The translations under genes were made by a program, and so were the position numbers. The notes beneath the pieces were generated by a model that saw only the letters and a list, made by a program, of their open reading frames with translations, was not told where the DNA came from and searched no databases. A stretch of 64,000 nucleotides of DNA from Paenibacillus sp. SZ31 (GTDB taxonomy: Bacteria > Bacillota > Bacilli > Paenibacillales > Paenibacillaceae). Below, one piece after another: positions 26,091 through 34,268 of the stretch (its first letter is position 1; every line of letters begins with the position of its first letter). The stretch is from NCBI RefSeq assembly GCF_012912005.1, contig NZ_JABBEA010000005.1:248001-312000 (forward strand), written 5' to 3'.

Positions 26091-26345
26091 ATGGAAGCAT
26101 TTTTCAAATCACTGTATGGCGTAGCCTATTTTGCAATGTCGATCGTTCTGGTAGCCGTCACGGTACTTCTCTTTGTCACAGGTATCCGACTGTTTATTCA
26201 AAAGCGCAATCGCGGCTTTGCTGTGAGTTGTCTTATATTTGCCTGTTTCATCGTCTTTATCATTGTTGTTATGTTAACTACGCCCTTCTCTGCCACACCT
26301 CCGGGTTCACCGGAAGCCATGGCTGCCCTGCTTCACTTCGGGTAG
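26091..26345 (+). CDS. Small two-helix membrane protein
   Basis: I do not recognise this 84-residue protein. Two membrane segments are clear (about 11-32 and 42-62), joined by a short basic loop (RLFIQKRNRG), so the loop is probably inside. It lies 20 bases before ppx on the same strand and may be cotranscribed with it. AAGGAG is 12 bases before the ATG, rather far. No function can be given. Confidence 0.65.
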   Translation: MEAFFKSLYGVAYFAMSIVLVAVTVLLFVTGIRLFIQKRNRGFAVSCLIFACFIVFIIVVMLTTPFSATPPGSPEAMAALLHFG

Positions 26346-26371
26346 TTGAACCTCTGTAGAAGGAGATGCTT

Positions 26372-27898
26372 ATGACACATAATGAAACTTTAGGAATTAT
26401 TGATATTGGCTCGAACTCCATTCGGCTTGTAATATACGAACTGGATCAGAACGAAGCCTATCGCATCATTCATGAAGACAAATACGCCGCTCGTCTGAGC
26501 AGCGTTGTTGAGCAGGATGGTACCATCCTGCGCCATTCACTGGATAAAGCGATCACTATCTTGCGTCAATTCAAAGCGACCTGTGATGCGTATCAGACCA
26601 AGCTGATTCGCGCAGCAGCTACGGCAGCTATTCGTAATGCAAGCAATGTCCTGCAGATTATTGAATGGCTTGAGACAGAGACGGGGCTTACCATTGAATG
26701 CGTATCGGGTGATCGGGAGGCCTATTATGGTTTCCTTGGTGTCACTCAATCCATTGATCTGGCCGACGGTTACGTCGTGGATATTGGAGGCGGGAGCACG
26801 GAGATCACGGTCTTTCGGGATCGGAAAAGGTTACATAGCATCTCCCTCCCCATTGGTGCAGTAAATTCACATGCCCGTTACGGGGGTGAAGATCAGTGGA
26901 GCGAGGCGAATGCGAATGCACTGTGCAACGAAGTCATTCAAGCTCTACGTGGACAGGATTGGATTGCTGAGCACCCCGGTCTGCCACTTATCGGACTTGG
27001 AGGCACAATGCGTACACTCGCCAAAGTGGAACAGAAGCGCACCCAGTATTCGCTGCCTGTCACCCATCATTATGAGATCGGTGAGGAAGCGATGGAGAAC
27101 ATCGCGCGTTCATTGCCACACCTCACCTCGGCACAGCGCAAAAAGGTGCCTGGGCTCGCCAAAGATCGTGCAGATATCATCGTGCCTGGCGTATTGATCC
27201 TGCGAACTGTTTTCCGGTTAATACAGGGCGATCGGTATGTGGTTAGTGGTGCGGGGTTACGAGACGGGTTGTTGCGAGATTACATGGCTGGAGGTCAGCC
27301 GGTCATTCCGGACGCGCTGAAGGACAGTATCCGTAACTTTATCCATTTTGGTCCGCCTATTCCAGAGAAACGTCTGCAACGGATTCATCAGGATGCGGTT
27401 ACCCTGTATACAGCACTACAAGGGTCTGCTCCTGATCAAGCAGATGCCCGAATCCTGTATGCGTCCTCCATGCTGCATATGGCTGGTAAGCAGATTAACT
27501 ATTTCCGTTATACACAGCACTCGGCCTATTGGATCATGAATGCGAGCATCTATGGACTTTCTCATCGGGAGACCATTCTCAGTGCCAGTGCGTCCGATTA
27601 TCATCCTAAAAAAAGAACGCCCCAGCTGCTGAATAAGCACCGGGACATTCTGAAAAGCTCGGATGAGCGGCATGCTCATCGTATAGGCTCTCTGCTGCGT
27701 GTAGCCGAAGCCATCAATCGATCCGAGAGCATCGCTACGATCGAAGCAACAAAAGAAAACGACTCGCTGCAGGTGCAATTCACCTGTACAGCTGAGCCGT
27801 TACTGGAACTTGATGGCCTGGAAGAGGCCGTCAAAGACTTACAGGAAGCCTGGGGAGTTACGTTAGCGCACTCCATTCAGCAGGCTTCCAAGGGATAA
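26372..27898 (+). CDS. ppx: Exopolyphosphatase (Ppx/GppA family)
   Basis: A 508-residue enzyme that removes phosphate from polyphosphate ends, with possible guanosine pentaphosphate activity. The sugar-kinase-type fold shows GIIDIGSNSIRLVIYE at residues 6-21, DIGGGSTEITVF near 138-149 and GLGGTMRTLAKVE near 208-220. The C-terminal part (about 310-500) is an HD-like helical domain. The ATG at 26372 sits six bases after AGAAGGAG; the earlier ATG at 26366 overlaps that site. Its 3' end overlaps the convergent ppk gene by 41 bp. Confidence 0.93.
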   Translation: MTHNETLGIIDIGSNSIRLVIYELDQNEAYRIIHEDKYAARLSSVVEQDGTILRHSLDKAITILRQFKATCDAYQTKLIRAAATAAIRNASNVLQIIEWLETETGLTIECVSGDREAYYGFLGVTQSIDLADGYVVDIGGGSTEITVFRDRKRLHSISLPIGAVNSHARYGGEDQWSEANANALCNEVIQALRGQDWIAEHPGLPLIGLGGTMRTLAKVEQKRTQYSLPVTHHYEIGEEAMENIARSLPHLTSAQRKKVPGLAKDRADIIVPGVLILRTVFRLIQGDRYVVSGAGLRDGLLRDYMAGGQPVIPDALKDSIRNFIHFGPPIPEKRLQRIHQDAVTLYTALQGSAPDQADARILYASSMLHMAGKQINYFRYTQHSAYWIMNASIYGLSHRETILSASASDYHPKKRTPQLLNKHRDILKSSDERHAHRIGSLLRVAEAINRSESIATIEATKENDSLQVQFTCTAEPLLELDGLEEAVKDLQEAWGVTLAHSIQQASKG

Positions 27899-29939
27899 TT
27901 CCCATGGCCTCCGTCTGACTTCTCAGCGGGGGCTTTTCATTTTCTACAAATACATAATTGCCACCAGGCATAAGTTGTCTCGCTTTGACATTATCCATAA
28001 GGGATAGATTAAGGATATCCACCAGCATCTTTTTCAGCTCTGGATCGAATACAGGACACATCAGTTCAATTCTTCGATTCAGGTTACGTGTCATCCAGTC
28101 TGCACTGGAGATGAATACATCAGGGTTACCGCTATTTTCAAAATAAAACAACCGTGAATGCTCCAGAAAGCGGTCTACGATGCTAATGACCCGAATATTT
28201 TCACTGAGCCCCTCTACCCCCGGACGCAGGCAGCATACGCCGCGCACGATCAGATCGATCTGTACTCCGGCTTGAGAAGCCTCATACAATTCATCAATCA
28301 TGTCCTGATGGGATAAGGAGTTGATCTTGGCAATGATTCTGGCAGGTTTGCCTTTCAGGGCATGCTCCGTTTCTCTACGAATCAGTGAAAACAGTTCGTC
28401 CTTCATACCATCCGGAGCAACGTGGAACGCCTGTAATGCCTTCGGACCGGAATAACCGGTAATCTCATTGAACAATTCGGATGCATCTTCTCCAATAATC
28501 GGATTGGAGGTGAACAGTCCCACGTCCGTATACACTTTGGCTGTACTCTCATTATAGTTACCGGTTCCTACGTGAACATAACGTCTCAAACCCTGCTGTT
28601 CCCTGCGTACGACAAGAATGATTTTAGCATGGGTTTTCAGTCCAACCAGTCCATAAACGACGTGACAACCGGCCTTCTCCAGCTTACGGGCCCAAGCAAT
28701 GTTGCGCTCTTCATCGAACCGGGCCTTCAATTCCACGACAACCGTGACCTGCTTACCACTCTCAGCAGCAAGCGCAAGTGCCGGAATAAGGCGTGAATCG
28801 CCATTGACCCGATATAGGGTCATCTTGATGGCCAGAACTCTTGGATCTTCCGAAGCCTCCAATATAAAGTCGGTAACCGGCTCAAACGATTCATACGGAT
28901 GATGCACCAATACATCCCGTCTGCGCAGCAGCTCGAAATGACTTTCTCTGGGCAGGAACTCCAGTGGATAGACGGGTTTCACCGGACTGTATTTCAGATG
29001 TGAGAAGCCCTCCAGACTATCTACGAATCCAGCCAGAAAACTCAGATCGAGTGGTCCATCAATTTCGTATACCGGGTCCTGAATATCGAATTCATCCTGC
29101 AATTCCAATAAAGCATCCGCACGAAAATTCTTGCATACCTCCAGTCGTACAGGTGCTCCTCGGCGTCTGCGCCGCAATTCCTTTTCAATGGCCTCCAGCA
29201 AATCTCCGGTTTCTTCTTCATTAATGAACAGATCCGCATTGCGGGTCACCCGGAATTCCTGTACAGCCAGCGAAACATATCCGCTGAACAGAGTGTGAAT
29301 ATGATGTTTGATGAGGTCTTCAATCAGTATGAATGTTTTCTTTTTGCTATTCGCCCGGATTGGGGCCTGAACCACCCGCGGCAAATTGGAAGGTACCTGA
29401 ACAATAGCCATAAATGGCTCGCCCCCTAGCTCCTCTTCCTTCTGCAGCATCACGGACAGATAGACAGACTTGTTGTGCACCAGCGGGAATGGACGACTCT
29501 GATCAATCGCCATCGGTGTGAGTACCGGAAAAATAATCTCATGGAAGTACTGGTCCATTGCACGTTGCTGTGTCACATTAAGATCTGTATAATCCTGAAT
29601 GTTCACGCCTTTCTTGGCGAGTAAACGAATGAGTTCATGATACGTTTTATACTGTTCGGCGACCATGGTCCCGGTTCGTTTGATCAATCTGCGGTATAAT
29701 CCCGAAGGCGTATACCCTGTAAAATCCTTTTGCGTGAATCCGGCTTTGATCTTTTCTTTTGTCTCCGCGACCCTTACACTGACGAACTCGTCCAGGTTAC
29801 TGGCGACAATGCCGAGAAACCTCATGCGTTCCAGCAACGGTGTCGTTGGATCCTGAGCCTCCTGCAATACGCGCCGATTAAATTCAACCCAACTTAAATC
29901 ACGATTAACGTAGTTGCCTGTTTTGACATCTCTATGCAT
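27858..29939 (-). CDS. ppk: Polyphosphate kinase Ppk1
   Basis: A 693-residue enzyme that polymerises ATP phosphate into polyphosphate and can run in reverse. The N-terminal domain starts NRDLSWVEFNRRVLQEAQD, the head domain follows, and the two phospholipase-D-like catalytic domains include RRYVHVGTGNYNESTAKVYTDVGLFTS, whose first His is the phospho-acceptor, and SSADWMTRNLNRRIELMCPV near the end. Length is standard. GGAGG lies before the ATG. It is convergent with ppx and the two share 41 bp at their 3' ends. Confidence 0.96.
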   Translation of the reverse strand: MHRDVKTGNYVNRDLSWVEFNRRVLQEAQDPTTPLLERMRFLGIVASNLDEFVSVRVAETKEKIKAGFTQKDFTGYTPSGLYRRLIKRTGTMVAEQYKTYHELIRLLAKKGVNIQDYTDLNVTQQRAMDQYFHEIIFPVLTPMAIDQSRPFPLVHNKSVYLSVMLQKEEELGGEPFMAIVQVPSNLPRVVQAPIRANSKKKTFILIEDLIKHHIHTLFSGYVSLAVQEFRVTRNADLFINEEETGDLLEAIEKELRRRRRGAPVRLEVCKNFRADALLELQDEFDIQDPVYEIDGPLDLSFLAGFVDSLEGFSHLKYSPVKPVYPLEFLPRESHFELLRRRDVLVHHPYESFEPVTDFILEASEDPRVLAIKMTLYRVNGDSRLIPALALAAESGKQVTVVVELKARFDEERNIAWARKLEKAGCHVVYGLVGLKTHAKIILVVRREQQGLRRYVHVGTGNYNESTAKVYTDVGLFTSNPIIGEDASELFNEITGYSGPKALQAFHVAPDGMKDELFSLIRRETEHALKGKPARIIAKINSLSHQDMIDELYEASQAGVQIDLIVRGVCCLRPGVEGLSENIRVISIVDRFLEHSRLFYFENSGNPDVFISSADWMTRNLNRRIELMCPVFDPELKKMLVDILNLSLMDNVKARQLMPGGNYVFVENEKPPLRSQTEAMGIIPWKPAEWSALT

Positions 29940-30186
29940 ATATGGCCTCCGAATGTGTTGTATCTATCCTTAGTTAGATGTTCTCATATAATTGTACTAT
30001 TCGTAATCAACATCAAGCGTCAGCGCAGTGTAAACGCTGCGTAAAATTTATGTAAATGATACCTCATGGACGCAACTTTTTCCATCCCTTTACAAAGGTC
30101 AATAGACAGAGTAAAGTGAAGTACAGTGTGATTTGGTCCGGTTGCTTGTTATCATTTCCAAATATCAATATTTAAAGGAGTATATA

Positions 30187-30414
30187 ATGAAATCCAACAA
30201 ACCTAGAACGTTACAAAAAAATATAGAGTTTTTCACGGCTGCACTCTCTCAATGTGTAGTGTGTGCATGGCAGGAAGACCCTGCTGGCGTCTACTGTGAA
30301 GTAGGTAGCGGCATCGTCGAGCGGATCAGTGAAGACAGCGTGCGCATTCGCAACAATGACGGAACGAAGAGTCACTATGCACGAGATATTACGATGTTCC
30401 AGACCGAAAAATAA
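30187..30414 (+). CDS. Small hypothetical protein
   Basis: I do not recognise this 75-residue protein. It has two close Cys residues (CVVC, about 18-21) and a beta-rich second half (VYCEVGSGIVERISEDSVRIRNNDGTKSHYARDITMFQ) that resembles a small SH3-like or KOW-like barrel. AAGGAG is seven bases before the ATG at 30187. It lies just before the RNA candidate at 30475. Soluble, no signal. Confidence 0.65.
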   Translation: MKSNKPRTLQKNIEFFTAALSQCVVCAWQEDPAGVYCEVGSGIVERISEDSVRIRNNDGTKSHYARDITMFQTEK

Positions 30415-30462
30415 TTTTGCGTAAATACGTAAAAAAGACTAGCTTTCCCAAACAAGGTGTTG

Positions 30463-30636
30463 TATACTCTTGCCACAAGGAAAGGAGGTGCGTCAACATT
30501 TCTAATGTCATGTTGAACGTGTCCCTTACCCGATCCACTAGCTCAAAATAAAATGAGTCTGGTGGAGGCGCGGGATACGGATCAATGTTTTAAAAAGCGC
30601 CACGGGTAGAAAAGCCGTCTTCGGACGGCTTTTTGT
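30463..30636 (+). ncRNA. Candidate structured RNA with own promoter and terminator
   Basis: A -10 element TATACT is at 30463-30468. Downstream, four nested stems can form: GGTGC (30487-30491) with GCGCC (30597-30601), AACATT (30495-30500) with AATGTT (30584-30589), GTGTCCC (30519-30525) with GGGATAC (30572-30578), and CCACTAGCTCA (30535-30545) with its 11-pair complement in 30554-30565. An intrinsic terminator follows. An alternative AACAT/ATGTT pair (30495-30499, 30510-30514) competes with the second stem. I could not assign a known family. A near-perfect ribosome site AAAGGAGGTG lies in the first stem, but no ATG is at a proper distance. Confidence 0.6.
30611..30636 (+). terminator. Terminator of the RNA candidate
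   Basis: AGCCGTC, loop TTCG, then GACGGCT and TTTTTG. A textbook intrinsic terminator with a stable tetraloop. Confidence 0.9.
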
Positions 30637-30762
30637 TTTGTCTTTTTTCATAGAGAGGTTGAGAAAACACCCAAAATATTGGAAATGGACCCTTTAGTCG
30701 AGTAAACCAGGATGGCTATAATTAGGATGCAACTCAACCCAAATCCGAGGAGGCATCTTGTA

Positions 30763-31812
30763 ATGTTCAAAAATGTAAGGGGTTTCAAGACATCCATCAT
30801 GTTGGCTTTTGTTTTGTTATTCACCTCCATCATGTTGCCCGCAGGTCAGCATGCCAGCGCAGCACCAAGTTTCGCCAAAGGAGCCGACATCAGCTGGGTT
30901 CCCGGAATGGAAGCCCAAGGTTACAAATGGAAAGATAAAAACGGGGTACAGCGTGACATCATTGATATTTTGAAAAAGGATTATCAAATTAACTCCGTTC
31001 GCATTCGGGTCTTTGTTAATCCTTCGAATGATTATGGGAACGGTTACATGAATAAGGATCGTGCGGCTACACTCGCACAACGTGCCAAGAATGCCGGCAT
31101 GAGCGTAATGCTTACCCTGCATTACAGCGACTCTTGGGCAGACCCTGGTCAACAGACCAAACCAGCTGCCTGGAAAAACTATACCTTCCAACAGCTCATG
31201 GACGCAGTGTGGAATCACACACGTGATGTCATGACTGCGATGCAAAGCAAAGGCGTTACCCCGGACTGGGTACAGATCGGGAATGAAACAAGTAACGGCA
31301 TGTTATGGGAAGATGGTAAAGCATCCACCAACATGAAAAACTATGCGTGGCTGGTGAACACAGGCCATAATGCAGTGAAATCCCTGAGCAGTGGCACCAA
31401 AACCATTGTGCACCTGGCAGGTGGGGATGATAACGCCCTCTATGTATGGAATATTGGTGGTTTGATCAATAATGGAGCTAACTTTGACATGATTGCCATG
31501 TCCCTCTACCCTTCGGCTTCCGGCTGGAACACAGCTGTGACGAATACGGTAAACAATGCCAAGGATATGATCAACCGTTATGGCAAAGAGATCATCATCT
31601 CCGAAATTGGCATGGACAATAATCAGGCTGCGGCTGGTAAAAGTTTTGTCGCGGCGATGAAAAACCAAATCCGCAATCTGCCGAATGGCAAAGGAAAAGG
31701 CGTATTCTACTGGGAGCCTCAGGCTACACCAGGTTATAACAGTGGCTACGGCAAAGGCGCTTGGCAATCGAATATGATGCCAACGGTTGTCATGGAAGGA
31801 TTTATTGACTAG
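30763..31812 (+). CDS. Secreted GH53 endo-beta-1,4-galactanase
   Basis: A 349-residue secreted arabinogalactan endo-1,4-beta-galactosidase that cuts type I galactan side chains of pectin. The signal peptide ends near ASA-AP (about residue 34). The GH53 barrel starts KGADISWVPGMEAQGYKW; the predicted acid/base is E175 in VQIGNETSNG and the nucleophile E281 in IISEIGM. WEP near the C-terminus is also typical. No binding module or anchor is attached. The ATG at 30763 follows GAGGAGG by nine bases, and a TATAAT lies near 30716. Repeat copy C begins three bases after the stop. Confidence 0.94.
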   Translation: MFKNVRGFKTSIMLAFVLLFTSIMLPAGQHASAAPSFAKGADISWVPGMEAQGYKWKDKNGVQRDIIDILKKDYQINSVRIRVFVNPSNDYGNGYMNKDRAATLAQRAKNAGMSVMLTLHYSDSWADPGQQTKPAAWKNYTFQQLMDAVWNHTRDVMTAMQSKGVTPDWVQIGNETSNGMLWEDGKASTNMKNYAWLVNTGHNAVKSLSSGTKTIVHLAGGDDNALYVWNIGGLINNGANFDMIAMSLYPSASGWNTAVTNTVNNAKDMINRYGKEIIISEIGMDNNQAAAGKSFVAAMKNQIRNLPNGKGKGVFYWEPQATPGYNSGYGKGAWQSNMMPTVVMEGFID

Positions 31813-31814
31813 AA

Positions 31815-32062
31815 CACGGAGAGGTTAGAAGTGTGGGCTTTGGGGGGCAGCGTGGTGGGCGTTCCGATGGCGGATCGTTCTTATGATCGCTGTTATCCCC
31901 AGATTTTTATGAATTCCCCTTATTGGGGAAAATCCGGGGATAAAGGCGCAGTTTATGCTTACGATGTAGCTTTCTTTCAGAAAGCTTTTAGCTCCGCTTC
32001 TTCAGAATCGATTCCGCCCCCTCCACTACGTTGTTGCTCTATGAGGCACTTCTAAAACCGTG
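31815..32062 (+). repeat. Dispersed palindromic repeat, copy C
   Basis: A 248-bp palindrome. The outer arms pair CACGG and TTAGAAGTG on the left with their complements at 32048-32062. The next stem pairs GGCGGATCGTTCT with AGAATCGATTCCGCC, a sequence different from copies A, B and D. The central stem TTATCCCC/GGGGATAA and the AGCTTTCT/AGAAAGCT hairpin are present. It begins three bases after the GH53 stop. Confidence 0.8.
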
Positions 32063-32103
32063 GGTAGTCAAATGGATTAAGTAGTAAGGTAAACAAGAGC
32101 TTG

Positions 32104-32138
32104 AGGCGCTATTCCTGGGGGAGTAGCGCCTTTTTTTT
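32104..32138 (+). terminator. Terminator beyond repeat copy C
   Basis: AGGCGCTA pairs with TAGCGCCT and is followed by eight T. It is the first conventional terminator after the GH53 gene, so that transcript would include the whole repeat. Confidence 0.85.
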
Positions 32139-32188
32139 ACGTTGAAGCGAGTTGTACAGTTGAGGTTGCCATTTTACTAGCGCGCTGG

Positions 32189-32217
32189 GCATTCCGGGGC
32201 AGATCGTTCTTATGAGC
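32189..32217 (+). repeat. Remnant of the palindromic repeat
   Basis: A stretch resembling GGGC-TTCCG-GG-GATCGTTCTTATGA of copy C's left arm, without the rest of the element. The remaining gap up to 32311 shows no other feature apart from an AT-rich TATAAT near 32260. Confidence 0.4.
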
Positions 32218-32315
32218 TAGGCTGAATGCAGAATGGTTTTTTCACTTACATATGAATATAATAAAATAAACATGCAGAACATCGGTTAGCTTATTTCAAG
32301 AGCGGGGGAATATGG

Positions 32316-32771
32316 ATGAGTTTTTTAAAAGGTATGGGGCAATTGGCTGGGGAAGTTACCGGGAAAGTATTGGGTGGCAGTGTGCGGGTTGTGGGTGAAC
32401 TTGCGGGAAGTCCCTTTATCAAAGAAATCGGAAACGGCGTAGAGAAAGCTACGATTAACACAGGGAAAACCGTTGGGCAACTGGCTAGCGGGACATATGA
32501 TCTGGCGAGTGGTGCGATTCGAAAAGATGATACCGCCATAGACGCGGGGCTTGCCGATATTGGAGGTGCCGTAACCAATACTGCAAAAGGTGTAGCGATA
32601 TCAGCCAAGTATGTCTATAACGGTGGTAAGGATGTCGTCGTGGGCTTGAAAGAGGAAGATAAGGACAGAGTCAAGCTTGGCGCCAAGAATCTTTTAGCTG
32701 CCGCTGCGGTGACAACACTCGCTGTAGGTGTGATTGATGCAGTTGATGGGGTTGAAGGTGTGGATGCGTAG
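32316..32771 (+). CDS. Gly/Ala/Val-rich hypothetical protein
   Basis: I do not recognise this 151-residue protein. It has repeated small-residue helices (GQLAGEVTGKVLGGSVRVVGELAGSPFIKEIGNGV, then GKTVGQLASGTYDLASGAIRK) with a KTV/KGV rhythm like amphipathic surface helices. A hydrophobic segment lies near the C-terminus (LLAAAAVTTLAVGVIDAVDGV). There is no signal peptide. GGGGGA lies before the ATG. Such composition recalls stress-type or membrane-associating proteins, but no function can be given. Confidence 0.65.
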   Translation: MSFLKGMGQLAGEVTGKVLGGSVRVVGELAGSPFIKEIGNGVEKATINTGKTVGQLASGTYDLASGAIRKDDTAIDAGLADIGGAVTNTAKGVAISAKYVYNGGKDVVVGLKEEDKDRVKLGAKNLLAAAAVTTLAVGVIDAVDGVEGVDA

Positions 32772-32782
32772 GATTTGGTTGT

Positions 32783-33121
32783 TTAGATCACCAATATCAC
32801 AACAACTGAAGAAATACAGCCTAGCAGGGCAACAAAAATATGTAGGCAACTAAATGAAATTTTTTCAATAAAAATCCGTTGTTTCTTCTGAATAAAGCAC
32901 GAGTAGATGAACACTGTAACCACAATCGGTAGATATAAATGAAGATCAGGGCCATCAGTACTCGGTAATAGTTTATGAATAAATCCACCTATCGTCTCGT
33001 TGATGAGCATAAATCCATATATAATACCGATTACCGCTGAAACAGCAAACTGAAATATTGTCTGAACTACATCATTCTTCAAAAAGAACAAACCTCGTTT
33101 ACGGTATAGGTCACTAACCAT
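32783..33121 (-). CDS. Small membrane protein
   Basis: I do not recognise this 112-residue protein. Three hydrophobic segments are visible (about 20-40, 62-78 and 90-112). The third runs to the C-terminus. Base composition is AT-rich compared with the flanks. It faces the previous gene with only 11 bases between their stops. Unknown function. Confidence 0.55.
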   Translation of the reverse strand: MVSDLYRKRGLFFLKNDVVQTIFQFAVSAVIGIIYGFMLINETIGGFIHKLLPSTDGPDLHLYLPIVVTVFIYSCFIQKKQRIFIEKISFSCLHIFVALLGCISSVVVILVI

Positions 33122-33248
33122 AATATATGTTGCCTCCTCGTTTTTTTGATTACTCTCTTATGATTACTGCTCCTGTATTTTACCATAACGTCGATCAGCT
33201 GCCTTTTTAGTTTTTATCGACTTATCGCTCCCCCACAAACGAAAAATG

Positions 33249-33277
33249 GCCCTGTCCACCTCATTGGCGGACAGGGC
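33249..33277 (-). terminator. rarD terminator
   Basis: GCCCTGTCC pairs perfectly with GGACAGGGC, and on the minus strand CATTTTTCG follows. It lies 34 bases beyond the rarD stop. Confidence 0.85.
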
Positions 33278-33310
33278 ATTTATGGCGAGACCAGCAGAAT
33301 ATCGCTCTAT

Positions 33311-34188
33311 TCAGCTTACCTTGGCAAGTCTCGTAGCACGTATCGATGCGGTAGCGTATACGATAAGCGCTGTCCAGATCATCGCGAAACCGACGAGCAG
33401 AACTGGCGAGACCGTCTCCTTGAACACGAACACACTCAGGATCAGCATGATCGTCGGCCCGATATATTGCACGAAGCCAAGCGTGGACAACGACATCCGA
33501 GCAGCTGCCCGTGCAAAGAAAAGCAGCGGCAGCGCTGTCACCACGCCGGCTAGAAGTAATTCGAAGAACATGGGCGCAGGCAGCGTCCATGCTGTTGCTT
33601 TTCCCACGATGGCCAGTAGATCCAGTATCCGAGTGCGATGGGAAGAACTACAGCTGTCTCTGAAAACAAGCCCACAGAAGCGTCTTGCTTGATCTTCTTC
33701 TTTGCCAGACCATACAAGCCAAATGATACGGCCAGCGATATCGCAACCCATGGGAAACGCCCATAGTCGATAGCGATGATAAGCACCGCAACACCAGCAA
33801 TGGCAATCGCGAGCCATTGGCCACGGTTTGGCTTTTCATGAAGGAAGACAACCGCCAGTAGCACGTTCAGCAACGGATTCAAATAATAGCCCAGACTTGT
33901 CTCAACGACATGGCCATTGTTAACTGCCCAGATGAAGATCAGCCAATTAATGGCAATCAATAGTCCGCTAGCTGTGAGCGATAACAAGAGCGAACGGTCA
34001 GCCACAATCCGTTTCATGTCCCCCCAGCGGCGCTGGACGGCAACGAGAATACCCATGAAGACAAACGACCAGACAACCCGATGCGACAGAATCTCGCCTG
34101 CGGGTACATTTTCAAACAACTTCCAATACAGCGGGAGAACCCCCCACATGATATACGCAATGATAGCGTTGATTAACCCATTGTTCAT
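33311..34188 (-). pseudogene. rarD: RarD-type EamA permease with frameshift
   Basis: A ten-helix drug/metabolite-type permease of the RarD family, split between two frames. The first frame runs from ATG 34188 (AGGGGAAGAG upstream) through IAYIMWGVLPLYWKLF and VVETSLGYYLNPLLNVLLAVVFLHEKPNRGQWLAIAIAG to GYWIY, then goes off family. The second frame resumes with LLAIVGKATAWTLPAPMFFELLLAGVVTALPLLFFARAAARMSLSTLGFVQYIGPT and ends at 33311. One missing base near 33612-33622 restores a single protein of about 290 residues. It could be a real recent mutation or a sequencing or assembly error; everything else is well preserved. Confidence 0.85.
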
Positions 34189-34268
34189 AACTCTTCCCCT
34201 CTTAATGCTCTGATGTCTCAACGGATTATACGCCTCGATCCTCGTTTAAGTAAAGGGACGCTATTGGT

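Noticed and set aside
31831..32055. Reading frame inside repeat copy C, with a similar peptide (GDKG..YA.D.AFFQKAFSSAS) from copy D at 48946-49131
   Set aside because: The shared peptide follows from the shared DNA stems. The frame has no ribosome site, and copies A and E do not keep it.
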